A stretch of 64,000 nucleotides of DNA from Paenibacillus sp. FSL K6-1330 (lineage in GTDB: Bacteria > Bacillota > Bacilli > Paenibacillales > Paenibacillaceae): the NCBI RefSeq assembly GCF_037976825.1, contig NZ_CP150269.1, positions 7,295,501-7,359,500 of the forward strand, read 5' to 3'. Shown here in pieces: positions 43,310 to 52,581 of the stretch. A model generated the notes under the pieces. It ran no database searches. It worked only from the letters and a program-made list of their open reading frames with translations, and was not told the origin of the DNA. Every line of letters begins with the position of its first letter. Positions within the stretch are counted from its first letter, which is position 1. Made by a program: the position numbers and the translations under genes.

Positions 43310-44362
43310 TTACGTCTGACGGGCGAGCTCCTTACGGACAATCGGCGCTACTTTGGTGCCGAGAAGCTCAATCGTCCGCAGCAAGTCGCGATGCGGCAAT
43401 GAACTGAAATCATTGTACATCATGAATCGAGTCAAGCCTAGGTTCTTATGCAGCAGCACGATCTTCTCTGCGACATATTCGGGATCTCCGACATAAAGAG
43501 CGCCGTGCAGGCTGCGGGCTGAATCGTACGAGTCACGTGTATAGGGAGACCAGCCTCGTTCCCGACCAATTTGGTTCATTTGCTCGGCCATGACAGGATA
43601 ATACCGCTTAGCTGCCTCTATTGTCGTATCCGAAATAAAGCCATGCGAATGCGTAGCAATTTGCAGCTTATTCGGATCGTGACCGGCTTTCACGGCGGCC
43701 TCTTTATAAAGCTCAACCAAGGGTGCGAATCTTTGCGGCTCCCCTCCCAGGATAGAGAAGGCAATCGGAAGTCCCAGCAAACCGGCCCGAACAGCTGATT
43801 CCGGGTTGCCCCCTGTGCCGATCCAGACAGGCAAAGGCTCCTGCTGTGCACGAGGATAGACGCCCATGTTGTCAATCGCCGGGCGATGACCGCCGCGCCA
43901 GGTCACCTTTTCGGAGGCCCGAATCTTTAACAGCAGTTCCAGTTTATCTTCAAACAATTCCTCGTAATCTCTTAGGTCATAACCGAATAGCGGAAACGAT
44001 TCGATGAACGATCCCCGTCCGGCCATGATCTCCGCTCGCCCGTTCGATAGACCGTCCAGCGTTGCAAAGTCCTGGTACACCCGCACCGGATCATCCGAAG
44101 ATAGCACCGTCACTGCGCTCGAGAGCCGGATCCGCTTCGTTGTAGCGGCAGCGGCGGCCAGAATGACAGCTGGCGACGAGCTTGTATAGTCGATCCGATG
44201 GTGCTCGCCGACGGCATAGACGTCGAGGCCAACTTGATCTGCTAATTGCATCTCTTCGATCGCTTGGCGCAGCCTCTCGGCATGTGAGACACCGCCATTT
44301 CGGGGGATTGCATGGAGGAAAGTGCTCATTCCAATCTCCATCGTATTCGTTTGATCGCTCAT
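43310..44362 (-). CDS. LLM-class flavin-dependent oxidoreductase
   Basis: About 350 aa, luciferase-like monooxygenase TIM barrel: IGMSTFLHAIPRNGGVSHAE, DVYAVGEHHRIDYTSSSPAV, LSSAVTVLSSDDPVRVYQDF and GRAEIMAGRGSFIESFPLFG are standard for this alkanal-monooxygenase-like group. These use reduced FMN and oxygen. GGAG lies at proper distance from ATG 44362 (MSDQTN), so the earlier in-frame ATGs are not used. The upstream ArsR-type gene on the same strand probably regulates it; substrate unknown. Confidence 0.9.
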   Translation of the reverse strand: MSDQTNTMEIGMSTFLHAIPRNGGVSHAERLRQAIEEMQLADQVGLDVYAVGEHHRIDYTSSSPAVILAAAAATTKRIRLSSAVTVLSSDDPVRVYQDFATLDGLSNGRAEIMAGRGSFIESFPLFGYDLRDYEELFEDKLELLLKIRASEKVTWRGGHRPAIDNMGVYPRAQQEPLPVWIGTGGNPESAVRAGLLGLPIAFSILGGEPQRFAPLVELYKEAAVKAGHDPNKLQIATHSHGFISDTTIEAAKRYYPVMAEQMNQIGRERGWSPYTRDSYDSARSLHGALYVGDPEYVAEKIVLLHKNLGLTRFMMYNDFSSLPHRDLLRTIELLGTKVAPIVRKELARQT

Positions 44363-44466
44363 AGTCATTCTCTCCTTCTTAATCGATTCGTTCGCTAAAA
44401 CTTCATTCAAGTATAATTCTTACCATTTCTATTGTTCTAAACATATCGAAGTGATTTTGGAAAAAA

Positions 44467-44748
44467 TTACGCCAGCAAAAAGGGCGCAAATTTTTCTGCT
44501 ATTTCTCGATTGACGTTATAGTGAATATACGATCCATTCTTGCGAGAATCAATCAAGCCAGAGTCCGTCAATTGCTTCAAATGATGCGATAGCGTCGAGC
44601 CTGCAACCGACTCAAGCCTTTCACCGACGGCAGTAAAGCATAAATTGCTCTCTTTCGCGAGCAGTAGAGCGATTTTCAGCCGGGTTGGTTCCCCCAAAGC
44701 TTTATACACTTTAACCGCTTGCCCGATATCTTCCTGATTTTCTCCCAT
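44467..44748 (-). CDS. ArsR-family transcriptional regulator
   Basis: 93 aa winged-helix repressor: YKALGEPTRLKIALLLAKES, NLCFTAVGERL, the recognition helix AGSTLSHHLKQLTDSGLI and the wing SRKNGSYIHYNVN. The metal-binding C-x-C-x-x-C of ArsR/SmtB is absent, so it likely senses redox or an organic ligand; a single cysteine (NLCF) lies before the recognition helix. GGGGAGGTG precedes ATG 44748. It leads the LLM oxidoreductase, suggesting local control. Confidence 0.9.
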   Translation of the reverse strand: MGENQEDIGQAVKVYKALGEPTRLKIALLLAKESNLCFTAVGERLESVAGSTLSHHLKQLTDSGLIDSRKNGSYIHYNVNREIAEKFAPFLLA

Positions 44749-44826
44749 GATAATCACCTCCCCGTATCCCTTCTGCAGTTCTATAACTATCGAAATCAAT
44801 ATTAGCACCAAGCCATTCAAAAGTAA

Positions 44827-45010
44827 AGGGGAGCATTACTTTAGTAGCACAGGTAAGAATGGCAATGACTACGCCTACGTGTACCCCGTGAAAGAAGTAT
44901 TGCAAGCAGGCGGCAGATTAATTCGCTCAGAACAGGAGAGCGGCATTCTGATGCTAGTCGATGATCGGTACTTGCAAGCTATGTACAGGAGTCTGCTGCC
45001 GGAAGAGTGA
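44827..45010 (+). pseudogene. DinG/XPD-type helicase, C-terminal fragment
   Basis: The plus strand codes FSSTGKNGNDYAYVYPVKEV, LQAGGRLIRSEQESG and ILMLVDDRYLQAMYRSLLPE before TGA. The G-R-L-I-R-S-E-x-x-x-G pattern is helicase motif VI of the DinG/XPD superfamily-2 helicases, here followed by their usual C-terminus. The other ~700 residues are absent. It is a scar of a lost gene next to the ArsR gene. Confidence 0.75.
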
Positions 45011-45241
45011 AGGGAGTATGAGGTATTGGAGATGAGTAGACTGCCTATTAGCGAATAAAGAGGGGTTGCACAATTCTATCTAGTTCAATTAACTTAGAGA
45101 AAATGTATTCGTACGAAGGAGTAGGACTAGCAGATGCGCCATTGGAATTATTTCACCAGATTTCTATACATAATCTGCCACATTATCCGATAATTATTGG
45201 TATCTCATTAGAGACAGCAATTAATTTAAAGGAGCGAGACG

Positions 45242-46750
45242 ATGATTAGTAAAAAGTTTAAGCGGTTAAACCGAAATGGAGAGGTAAGGAATAATTCTTG
45301 GAGGAAAAAGGTGCTGCAAATAGCACCGCTGCTCGTATGTGGAGTCATTGGATCAATTATATTTGCGGATCAAGTATCTGCTCATGGTTATATTCACTCT
45401 AGTCGTGCTGCTCTGTGCAAGGATCTGACGAACAAAAACTGCGGTCCCGTGCAATACGAGCCGCAAAGCGTGGAAGGATTAGGGACTTTCCCGGCTAAAG
45501 GGCCTGCTGATGGCCAAATTGCTGGTGCTGGTGTGTTCCCACAGCTTGACGAGCAGACAGCTAGTCGCTGGAGTAAAGTAACGATGAATGGCGGCAAGAA
45601 TACCATTAAGTGGACATTAACTGCACCACACGCTACGAGAGAATGGAAATATTACATCACCAAGAAAGATTGGAACCCCGACAAACCGTTAGCTCGTGCT
45701 GATTTGGAGCCTATCGAGACGTTTAACGATGGTGGAGCCAAGCCGCCAACAACGGTTGTACACCAAATTAACGTGCCGACAGATCGCAGCGGCTATCATG
45801 TGATTCTGGGTGTATGGGAAATTGCAGATACGGTGAATGCTTTTTATCAGGTAATGGATGTGAATTTGATTAACGATGATAACGGGAATCCAAACCCAGA
45901 GGACACAACGGCACCAACGGCGCCTACTGCTGTGGCATCTCCTGTACAAACGACGAACACTGTTGAATTACGCTGGAATGCGGCTTCCGATAACGTAGGA
46001 GTTAGTCATTATGACTTATACCGTAATGGTGTGAAGGTACAGACGGTAACAGGCACATCGGTTGTCGATACAGGTTTGGAAGCAAATACATCCTACACAT
46101 ATACAGTAAAGGCTGTGGATGCGGCAGGCAATGTTTCCAAGGAAAGTGCTGCGATTACAGTGACAACGAAGCCAATCCCGGTTGATGATACAACTGCTCC
46201 AACGGCACCGACATCCTTGCACACTATGGGACAGACGACCTCGACGATCAATCTAATGTGGAACGAATCTACGGATAACGTAGGGGTGAAGCATTATGAA
46301 GTCTATCGTAATGGCGTTAAAGTACAGACGGTAACAGGTACAATGGCAACGGACAGCGGCTTGCAGCCAAACACAGAGTACACGTACTTTGTGAAGGCGG
46401 TTGATGCAGCAGGCAATATATCGGATGCGAGCAACTCTATTACAGTGAAAACAAAAGAACAGCCAACCGGACAATTACCAGAGTGGGAATCAGCCAAGGT
46501 GTATACAAGCGGAAACCGCGTTCTGTTTCAAGGCATAGAATATGAAGCGAAGTGGTGGACGCAAGGCGATCAGCCGGATACTTCTGATGCATGGAAGCTA
46601 TTGAACAGCAGCAAAACGCCAGTATGGAATGCGAGCAAAGCTTACAATGGCGGAGATCGCGTCATATATGAAGGAGTTACGTACCAAGCCAAGTGGTGGA
46701 CGCAAGGCAATGTGCCTAGTAAATTAGATGTTTGGCAGGTTGTACAATAA
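45242..46750 (+). CDS. Lytic polysaccharide monooxygenase (AA10) with two FN3 and two chitin-binding domains
   Basis: 502 aa. The signal peptide ends at VSA before His48 (HGYIHSSRAALC), the N-terminal copper-ligand histidine of the histidine brace; the second ligand is in LTAPHATREWKYY. The AA10 domain continues to about residue 215 (GVWEIADTVNAFYQVMDVNL). Two fibronectin type III domains (DNVGVSHYDLYRNGVKVQTV and DNVGVKHYEVYRNGVKVQTV) and two CBM5/12-like modules (YEAKWWTQGDQPDTSDAW, YQAKWWTQGNVPSKLDVW) follow. It cleaves crystalline chitin or cellulose oxidatively outside the cell. AAAGGAGCGAG precedes the ATG; a terminator follows. Confidence 0.95.
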   Translation: MISKKFKRLNRNGEVRNNSWRKKVLQIAPLLVCGVIGSIIFADQVSAHGYIHSSRAALCKDLTNKNCGPVQYEPQSVEGLGTFPAKGPADGQIAGAGVFPQLDEQTASRWSKVTMNGGKNTIKWTLTAPHATREWKYYITKKDWNPDKPLARADLEPIETFNDGGAKPPTTVVHQINVPTDRSGYHVILGVWEIADTVNAFYQVMDVNLINDDNGNPNPEDTTAPTAPTAVASPVQTTNTVELRWNAASDNVGVSHYDLYRNGVKVQTVTGTSVVDTGLEANTSYTYTVKAVDAAGNVSKESAAITVTTKPIPVDDTTAPTAPTSLHTMGQTTSTINLMWNESTDNVGVKHYEVYRNGVKVQTVTGTMATDSGLQPNTEYTYFVKAVDAAGNISDASNSITVKTKEQPTGQLPEWESAKVYTSGNRVLFQGIEYEAKWWTQGDQPDTSDAWKLLNSSKTPVWNASKAYNGGDRVIYEGVTYQAKWWTQGNVPSKLDVWQVVQ

Positions 46751-46775
46751 AGAATGAAGTCCACTTTTGCAGCAT

Positions 46776-46821
46776 AAAAAAACGGCTTTGCCGTCCTATT
46801 GGGACGGTGAAGCCGTTTTTG
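46776..46821 (+). terminator. Terminator of the LPMO gene
   Basis: AAAACGGCTTTGCCGTCC and GGGACGGTGAAGCCGTTTTT pair across TATT; long stem with T tail. Confidence 0.9.
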
Positions 46822-47058
46822 TTTATTTGGACTATCCCCCTACAAATCTCCCTAAACTCCACAGTTAGGAACAGGGCGAATCTATGGCAAAATGAACTAT
46901 TCCAACTAACACACTCTCTGTCTCCGAAACCCCTCAGAACTTGCTGGACAAGCAGTTCCATCCTTCTCCGCTATCGGGGGAGGTAATTTAATCCCCGTAC
47001 CACTGAACCATTTCCCCGAATTAATTTTTGGATAATAAAGCCATTCCTAGCTTTGGCA

Positions 47059-47064
47059 CGTCTA
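47059..47064 (+). promoter_or_regulatory. Possible ECF-sigma -10 element
   Basis: CGTCTA, the -10 form used by ECF sigma factors such as SigV/SigW, lies 25 bp before the sigma gene start. The expected AAC-containing -35 is not clear (AAAGCC at 47037-47042), so autoregulation is only suggested. Confidence 0.3.
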
Positions 47065-47089
47065 ATTAGATATATGGTCTAAAAAGTGG

Positions 47090-47623
47090 GTGAGGAAAAT
47101 AGAAAATCTCGTACATAAAGCACGATCAGGTGATCACCATGCGTACATCACGCTATTTCAACAATATGAGCAGCAATTGTATCGAACAGCCTTCGTGTAC
47201 GTGAACAATCAACAGGACGCTTTGGATGTCATCCAGGAAACTGCCTATCGCTCATTCAAGCTAATTGCGACCCTGAGGGAACCAAAATATTTTAAAACGT
47301 GGTTAATCCGAATTTGTATAACTTGTGCAATCGATCTGCTTCGTAAGCGGAAAGAAGTCGTTCATCTAAAGCCCGAACACATCGATTTCGCTGTCAGTAA
47401 TGAGGATTACGATGTGCCGCTTTCGATTTCATTAAAACAATTAATTGAACAGTTAGATGAGGATGAACGAAGCGTAGTCCTGCTGAGATTCTATCATGAT
47501 TTCACGATCAAGGAGATTGCCAAAGTCCTGCAAATCCCTCTCGGTACTAGCAAAACGATACTATACCGCGCCTTGCATAAGCTAAGGAAGGTAGTTAAGG
47601 AGGAGTCTGTATATGAGCAATAA
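47090..47623 (+). CDS. ECF-type sigma-70 family sigma factor (SigV-like)
   Basis: 177 aa. Region 2 is LFQQYEQQLYRTAFVYVNNQ, QDALDVIQETAYRSFKLIAT, with the -10-binding helix; region 4 is LDEDERSVVLLRFYHDFTIK, EIAKVLQIPLGTSKTILYRA with the helix-turn-helix. There is no region 3, as in extracytoplasmic-function factors. Start is GTG 47090 without a strong Shine-Dalgarno site. The next gene overlaps its end and encodes a membrane anti-sigma protein, so the pair is a signal-responsive switch. Confidence 0.9.
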   Translation: MRKIENLVHKARSGDHHAYITLFQQYEQQLYRTAFVYVNNQQDALDVIQETAYRSFKLIATLREPKYFKTWLIRICITCAIDLLRKRKEVVHLKPEHIDFAVSNEDYDVPLSISLKQLIEQLDEDERSVVLLRFYHDFTIKEIAKVLQIPLGTSKTILYRALHKLRKVVKEESVYEQ

Positions 47624-48932
47624 TATAAAACAAGCCATTGAGGAAATCCCTATTCCTGCAATGCTTCATGAACGAAGTTTAATGGGCATTCATCAAGCGA
47701 AAGAAGAATGGGATGCGGCATTAGCTGCTCCAAAAAAGAGGAAGCGGGTTATGAATCGAGTTGTTGCTGCTTCCTTGATCGGCGTACTCTCCATTAGCGC
47801 AGCCGTTACATTCAATCCCCATCTTTCAGCGGCCATTCAAAGGGCTCTGCAATTCATTCCAGGAATCGGTGTGGTTCAAGAGAGTAGCACAGACTCTTAT
47901 ATGCTGACAGAACCCATTGATATTAAAAATAGCAATCAGACCGGCGCTACCGTAACTGCTATGTTGGTTCAAAAGGATTTGACTACAATTGAAATGAACG
48001 TATATCCAAACTATTCTTACGATATTAGAATCAAGGACGAATCTGGTAAGGTCCACAAAGCTTCATCTTCTCATGCTTACGGCTCACATATCACATTAAA
48101 GTTCGCTAGTCAGGTTGATGCTAAAGATCATGCACAATTGTTTTTTTTAGATAGACCCAATGAAGTCTTTACCATTCCACTTAGCAAGGTGGATAGCATT
48201 GACAGCCTAAACTCGATCGGAGGATCCGTGGAAGTCCATGATCTAAAGATTACGGCTATTCCAACTCCTGCGGGTCATAAGGGCAGAATATTTTTAAGTA
48301 CGGAACACTCGAATCCATTCAGGTATTCTGAAGATTTTTATAGTAGTTCTGCTGAGAAAGGTGATCTTATTATATTGAATGAAAATATCATTGTTACGGA
48401 TGAACTTGGTAATGACTATCCGATAGATAACAAGGGCACATGGATTCCTTTTAAAGACATTTATTTCAACTTGGGAGACTCAGATGTTAAGCAATACACG
48501 TTAACCATTCCGCAATTGATGATTGTCGGGCGAGAAGAAGTCAAATTATCGATCAACATTCCTGACGGAGAAGAAGGTCCATTAAACCAATCCTTCGACA
48601 TAGCAGGTTACCCCGTAGAACTAACTAAATTTAAAAAATTCAAATCGAAGGATAACGAAGACTACATAGAGATATATGTAGAGATGCCAAATCCGCTGCA
48701 GCTAAGCCATTCTTTAATAGGCTTCGATGCTTACACAGATATTAATTTTGGAGCATCTAAGGCATATGATCCAACAACTGGCGTGATGGAATTTTTCTCG
48801 ATGAAATATGATCCTAACTCGACGAAACTGGATGTTACTGTATCCAAACCGATTATTGATATGAAGGGGCCATGGAAATTTGAAATAGCAGCAGATAAAT
48901 TTAAGAGCAAACAGGTCGTCGAACACGAATAA
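47613..48932 (+). CDS. Membrane anti-sigma factor, DUF4179-like
   Basis: 439 aa. A short cytoplasmic N-terminus (residues 1-48) with IPIPAMLHERSLMGIHQAKE may grip the sigma factor, one membrane helix follows (NRVVAASLIGVLSISAAVTF), and the rest is an extracellular DUF4179-type beta-rich region (GVVQESSTDSYMLTEPIDIK...). AAGGAGGAG precedes the ATG, which lies 11 bases inside the sigma gene, so expression is coupled. It would hold the sigma factor inactive until an envelope signal arrives. Confidence 0.85.
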   Translation: MSNNIKQAIEEIPIPAMLHERSLMGIHQAKEEWDAALAAPKKRKRVMNRVVAASLIGVLSISAAVTFNPHLSAAIQRALQFIPGIGVVQESSTDSYMLTEPIDIKNSNQTGATVTAMLVQKDLTTIEMNVYPNYSYDIRIKDESGKVHKASSSHAYGSHITLKFASQVDAKDHAQLFFLDRPNEVFTIPLSKVDSIDSLNSIGGSVEVHDLKITAIPTPAGHKGRIFLSTEHSNPFRYSEDFYSSSAEKGDLIILNENIIVTDELGNDYPIDNKGTWIPFKDIYFNLGDSDVKQYTLTIPQLMIVGREEVKLSINIPDGEEGPLNQSFDIAGYPVELTKFKKFKSKDNEDYIEIYVEMPNPLQLSHSLIGFDAYTDINFGASKAYDPTTGVMEFFSMKYDPNSTKLDVTVSKPIIDMKGPWKFEIAADKFKSKQVVEHE

Positions 48933-49025
48933 GAGCAGAGATCTCTGGTCTAAATGATCATGGCGACTGCATGTACTAAAATGGAAGTTTGAATTCCCGT
49001 CGTTAAGAAGCCTAGTAATTAGAAA

Positions 49026-49077
49026 AGAGAGCAACACGAGTGACTGCCACTACGTGTTGCTCTCTCTGTTTTGTTTG
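49026..49077 (+). terminator. Terminator of the sigma/anti-sigma operon
   Basis: AGAGAGCAACACG and CGTGTTGCTCTCT form a 13-bp perfect stem with a ~14-nt loop, followed by CTGTTTTGTTTGT. A second GC-rich hairpin (CACCTC...GAGGTG, 49121-49150) follows without a T tail. Confidence 0.88.
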
Positions 49078-49171
49078 TACGAAAAGCTTCCTTACATGAC
49101 GATTCAGTCGGCTGATCGGGACACCTCACGCGACTCTCGGCGCGAGGTGCTCGGTCATACGTCGGCCGGAC

Positions 49172-50047
49172 TTATTCCCGTTCTCCTGCCGCATATTCGC
49201 CCGGACTGACGTCCATCACTTCTCTGGAAGGCTGGATCAGCGACATTTCGAACCTGCAGGGCCAATACACGTCCGGCGCCATCTCCCCATTCAGCAAGCC
49301 AGCGATCGTTTCACCTTCGCTCACCGGCACATCCGCTTCAAACAAGTAGGCTGCGACATTGAATGCATGCCGTGACACGTCATTCGGATCCAATGTATGA
49401 AAGTGGTACTGGACATCCGGAAGGCCGAGCGCAAAGAGACCGAGTGAATCGATCAAGCTGTCTTCGGTCCCATGAATGGTAAAATAGCGGATATTCATGC
49501 CGAACTGCAAGAACCGGGCAGCTCCTTCGTACGGATTATCCGCAATTTCGGCCGTATGCAGCAATTTCCCGCTTGATGGAATCCAGATCGCTTTGCAGGT
49601 GGGGAATAGACTTACGGCAGCCTCCAGCCAATCCGCCAATAAGGCGCTGCGCGATTTATAGTCCAGCCCCGCCGCCATGAAGTCGCTGATCAGCAGCTTA
49701 TAGCGGCATTTTTCCAGAACGTCCTCGGCGTCCGGCATCGTCCAAAACTGGGTGCGCTCCAAGTCGGTAATCGTCTCCGGTTGAAAAGGAGTAACGTCTG
49801 CCATCATCACCTGAGCTGGCAAGTTCCCCTCCTGGTAGGCTACTTTATAAGCCTCTACGGCAAACGACGACAATGCGCCATCTGCCGACACGGTATCCGT
49901 TTTCCCGCATCGGGTTTCTAACGCATTCCGGACGGCTTCCGCATTCGGCCGTTCCACTTTCTCCTCAAACAGCAGATACATTTGAAATAACCGCTGAAAC
50001 TCACTTTTTTCATCCAAATCTTGCTGAAGCACGCGTCCGCTCTCCAT
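49172..50047 (-). CDS. DUF4261-domain protein
   Basis: 291 aa, soluble. The C-terminal two thirds match the DUF4261 pattern: PFQPETITDLERTQFWTMPD, AAGLDYKSRSALLADWLEA, PTCKAIWIPSSGKLL, NIRYFTIHGTEDSLIDSLGL FALGLPDVQYHF and a final GEYAAGERE. The family has no known reaction and occurs in stand-alone genes of many Bacillales. The start has only a modest ribosome binding site (GGTAGGG). Nothing nearby suggests a partner. Confidence 0.82.
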   Translation of the reverse strand: MESGRVLQQDLDEKSEFQRLFQMYLLFEEKVERPNAEAVRNALETRCGKTDTVSADGALSSFAVEAYKVAYQEGNLPAQVMMADVTPFQPETITDLERTQFWTMPDAEDVLEKCRYKLLISDFMAAGLDYKSRSALLADWLEAAVSLFPTCKAIWIPSSGKLLHTAEIADNPYEGAARFLQFGMNIRYFTIHGTEDSLIDSLGLFALGLPDVQYHFHTLDPNDVSRHAFNVAAYLFEADVPVSEGETIAGLLNGEMAPDVYWPCRFEMSLIQPSREVMDVSPGEYAAGERE

Positions 50048-50379
50048 TCTACCCTACCACTCCGTTCGTATGTCGTTCCCTTCTACTATAGAGATTGCCG
50101 CACGGTTCACGCAAGTCCGGCCAGGAAATTGATTCCAAAGTCGGATCTAGGGGGTTACAGCCTTTCCCAAATCCGAAATCCCATCTCTGCCTTACGCCTA
50201 TCAAAGCAGTCGGGTGAAACTGGACCTTCTGTAGCCCCGTCAACAAATAGCGAAAAACATGGGATCGGACGAACACCATTTTTTACAATGCGGAATATAC
50301 AAATGAATAGGCACTTATCCCAATCATGCTTATTCTGTAAACTTTGCTAATCGGAATAGGCACAAAGGAGTGTTTCAAG
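50048..50379. other. Intergenic, no gene recognised
   Basis: Non-coding by composition and lack of starts. It separates the divergent DUF4261 and tandem P-loop genes; no clear promoter was assigned. Confidence 0.5.
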
Positions 50380-51489
50380 TTGGTAGTAAAATCATCTCAC
50401 TATTTTGCCCACGGCAACACTGCGCACGGAGCTCATTTCTTGTATACATCCGCATTTGATGGGCTAAACAAGATATTTGTCCTTACGGGGCCCCAAGGTA
50501 CGGGGAAATCGACGGTCATTCAAAGCTTGGCGGATAGCCTGCTGGATAAAGACTTGCATGTGCAATGCTTCCACTCCCCTCTCCGTCCCGACGAACTGGA
50601 TGGCATCATTTTAACGGAATTGAAGGTTGGTATTGTCGACGGGCGAGTCTGTAAGGGGATTTCGGATAGCGGGGCCGGTGAAATCGTCTTTATCCACTTC
50701 GAGGAAGCGTTTGATAACAGCCTTATTTTACCGGAACACTTCATAACGATAGAAGATCTTAGAGGCAAGCTTGAGAGCGCCTATTCAAAAGCGTATGAAA
50801 CGTTCGCAATGGCATTGCAGATTCATGACGAGTGGGAAAAATATTATATCGAAAATATGGATTTCTCGAAGGCCGACCAGATTGCGCAGGATTTGATTCA
50901 AGAATTATACGTCGGTCATGAAAGCGATACGCCAACCGCTTCACGTCACTTATTTTTCGGAGCTGCGACTCCGAGGGGGGCATTCGATTTTATTCAAAGC
51001 TTGACCGCTCAGCTGGAAAGACGGATTTTCATCAAGGGAAGGGCGGGTTCTGGCAAATCGACGTTGCTGAAAAAGCTTGCCTCCGCTGCCGAACAGAAAG
51101 GAATCGAAGTTCAAGTGTTTCATTGCGGCTTTGATCCGAACAGTTTGGATATGTTGATATTCCCGAAGCTTCGAACAGCTATCTTCGACAGTACCGCTCC
51201 ACATGAATACTTTCCGGATCGGGACGGGGATGAGATCCTAGATATGTATACACGGACTGTAGCACCTGGAACAGATGAAGCTCATGCTGCCGAAATAGCC
51301 GGTATCAAAGCGCGCTATTCGGCAAAAATGAAAGAGGCCACCTCCCATCTGGCGGAAGCCGAAGCCATCGATTCTCAAATTAAGGCCTACTATGTTGCAG
51401 CCACAGATTATTCGATCGTAGAGAAACTCCATCTGCAATTACAGTCTGAATTGAATGAACTGATCAACTCCATTCAGCTTTCAAAATAA
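50380..51489 (+). CDS. Tandem P-loop ATPase (PRK06851-like)
   Basis: 369 aa with two P-loop halves. The first Walker A is LTGPQGTGKSTVI (near residue 35), the second is IKGRAGSGKSTLLKKL (near residue 220), each followed by a similar H-C-(F/G)-x-x-P/D-x-x-L-D segment (CFHSPLRPDELDGII; VFHCGFDPNSLDMLI). The duplication and length match the uncharacterised PRK06851 group of Bacillales, a call from memory. The start is TTG 50380, nine bases after AAAGGAG. Function is unknown; it may be a nucleotide-dependent switch. Confidence 0.82.
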   Translation: MVVKSSHYFAHGNTAHGAHFLYTSAFDGLNKIFVLTGPQGTGKSTVIQSLADSLLDKDLHVQCFHSPLRPDELDGIILTELKVGIVDGRVCKGISDSGAGEIVFIHFEEAFDNSLILPEHFITIEDLRGKLESAYSKAYETFAMALQIHDEWEKYYIENMDFSKADQIAQDLIQELYVGHESDTPTASRHLFFGAATPRGAFDFIQSLTAQLERRIFIKGRAGSGKSTLLKKLASAAEQKGIEVQVFHCGFDPNSLDMLIFPKLRTAIFDSTAPHEYFPDRDGDEILDMYTRTVAPGTDEAHAAEIAGIKARYSAKMKEATSHLAEAEAIDSQIKAYYVAATDYSIVEKLHLQLQSELNELINSIQLSK

Positions 51490-51756
51490 AGATACAACCC
51501 AAAAGCATTCTATTTCTGACGGGGCTCAGCAGTCTAATGCAAGCTAAGTCCCGTTTGAAATTGAATCGGCTTCCACTTCTCCTATGGCCTTCTCCAAAAC
51601 GACTGTGCGTATGGGACTGCAACGAAGTGCTCTCCCTTTATTCATGAATACATCTCTCTTATCTGCGTGTACAATCGCCGTTTTCTCGTAGATGCGAGAC
51701 ACACTATAACGTGTGTCGTGTAGAGATATATTTAATTACGGTGACCGATTGCATTC
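51490..51756. other. Intergenic, no gene recognised
   Basis: Contains a hairpin GACACAC-TATAAC-GTGTGTC near 51688-51711. No family-like reading frame in either strand. Confidence 0.5.
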
Positions 51757-51810
51757 AAAATTCGCCCTATAGATGATACGGTTCCCCGTATCATCTATAG
51801 GGCGAATTTT
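51757..51810. repeat. Perfect 25-bp inverted repeat built from rlmH-end-like sequence (site E)
   Basis: Arms 51757-51781 and 51786-51810 are complementary at all 25 positions around TTCC. Each arm carries GATGATACGG plus ATTCGCCC, i.e. the cassette core and the GCGAAT end motif seen at the other sites, but in head-to-head form. It can also end transcription of the two converging genes. Confidence 0.85.
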
Positions 51811-51876
51811 GGTGCGACTAAACGGTAAGCCTTTCGAAACCGCCCATCCGATCACCGGATTGGCGGTTCTTACTTC

Positions 51877-52563
51877 CTACTTCTCCTGCTCCTTTATCAC
51901 CTGCTCAATCCCGAGCAGAATCAGCTTCAAGCCGAACTCGAACGCCTTGTCGGTCCCCATCAGTTCGAACAGCCCGTTCGCGAACATTCTCCGGAACAGT
52001 CCCGCATCCGTCTCGCTCATGGAATCCAGAAGGCGAGTCATTTCCTCACCCGGAAGCGCTCCCGCTCCATGGTCCTTAAGAATCGCGGAGACATTGCGCT
52101 GGTGCTCATAATCGTCCAGAACGAAGTTGAAGACATAATTCATAATCGTAAGAACCGCTTGTATTTTTTGCTCTTGCTCAAGCGGCGTCGATTCCACGCA
52201 AAGCAGCATACGGTTGGTGAACCGGATGATGTCCGGTTCGTGGGGCAGCGTCGACATCATGAGCTGCGTGGAGCAAGGATACCGGCTGAGCACGCTTCGG
52301 ACCGTTACCGCAAGCCCCTTTAGCTGCTCCTTCCAGTCCCCATCGGAGTGGTACTCCTCCAGAATGATTTTCGATACCTGGTTGGCCAGACGCTGGTAGA
52401 GATTCTGCTTGCTCTTAAAGTACCAGTATATAGAGGGAGCCTGAATCCCAAGCCTAACGGCCAATCGTCTCATGCTGAATTTCTCGATCCCCTCCTCACC
52501 AAGTAACTCCCACGAGGCTTCCAAAATCCTATCCTCCGAAATCTGAGGTTGCTGTTTTTTCAT
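51877..52563 (-). CDS. TetR-family repressor of the MATE pump
   Basis: 228 aa. N-terminal HTH: RILEASWELLGEEGIEKFSM, RRLAVRLGIQAPSIYWYFKS, as in TetR itself; the long ligand-binding C-terminal domain (TetR_C type, WKEQLKGLAVTVRSVLSRYP) follows. AAAAGGGCGGA precedes the ATG. It is divergent from a MATE efflux gene, and the intergenic region holds three copies of one operator, so it most likely represses both genes until a drug-like ligand binds. Confidence 0.92.
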   Translation of the reverse strand: MKKQQPQISEDRILEASWELLGEEGIEKFSMRRLAVRLGIQAPSIYWYFKSKQNLYQRLANQVSKIILEEYHSDGDWKEQLKGLAVTVRSVLSRYPCSTQLMMSTLPHEPDIIRFTNRMLLCVESTPLEQEQKIQAVLTIMNYVFNFVLDDYEHQRNVSAILKDHGAGALPGEEMTRLLDSMSETDAGLFRRMFANGLFELMGTDKAFEFGLKLILLGIEQVIKEQEK

Positions 52564-52581
52564 CGTTATCCGCCCTTTTAT

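Noticed and set aside
50080..50112. CTATAGAGATTGCCGCACGGTTC as a core copy
   Set aside because: Shares only CTATAGA and ACGGTTC ends; the Tyr-His-Lys-stop part is absent.
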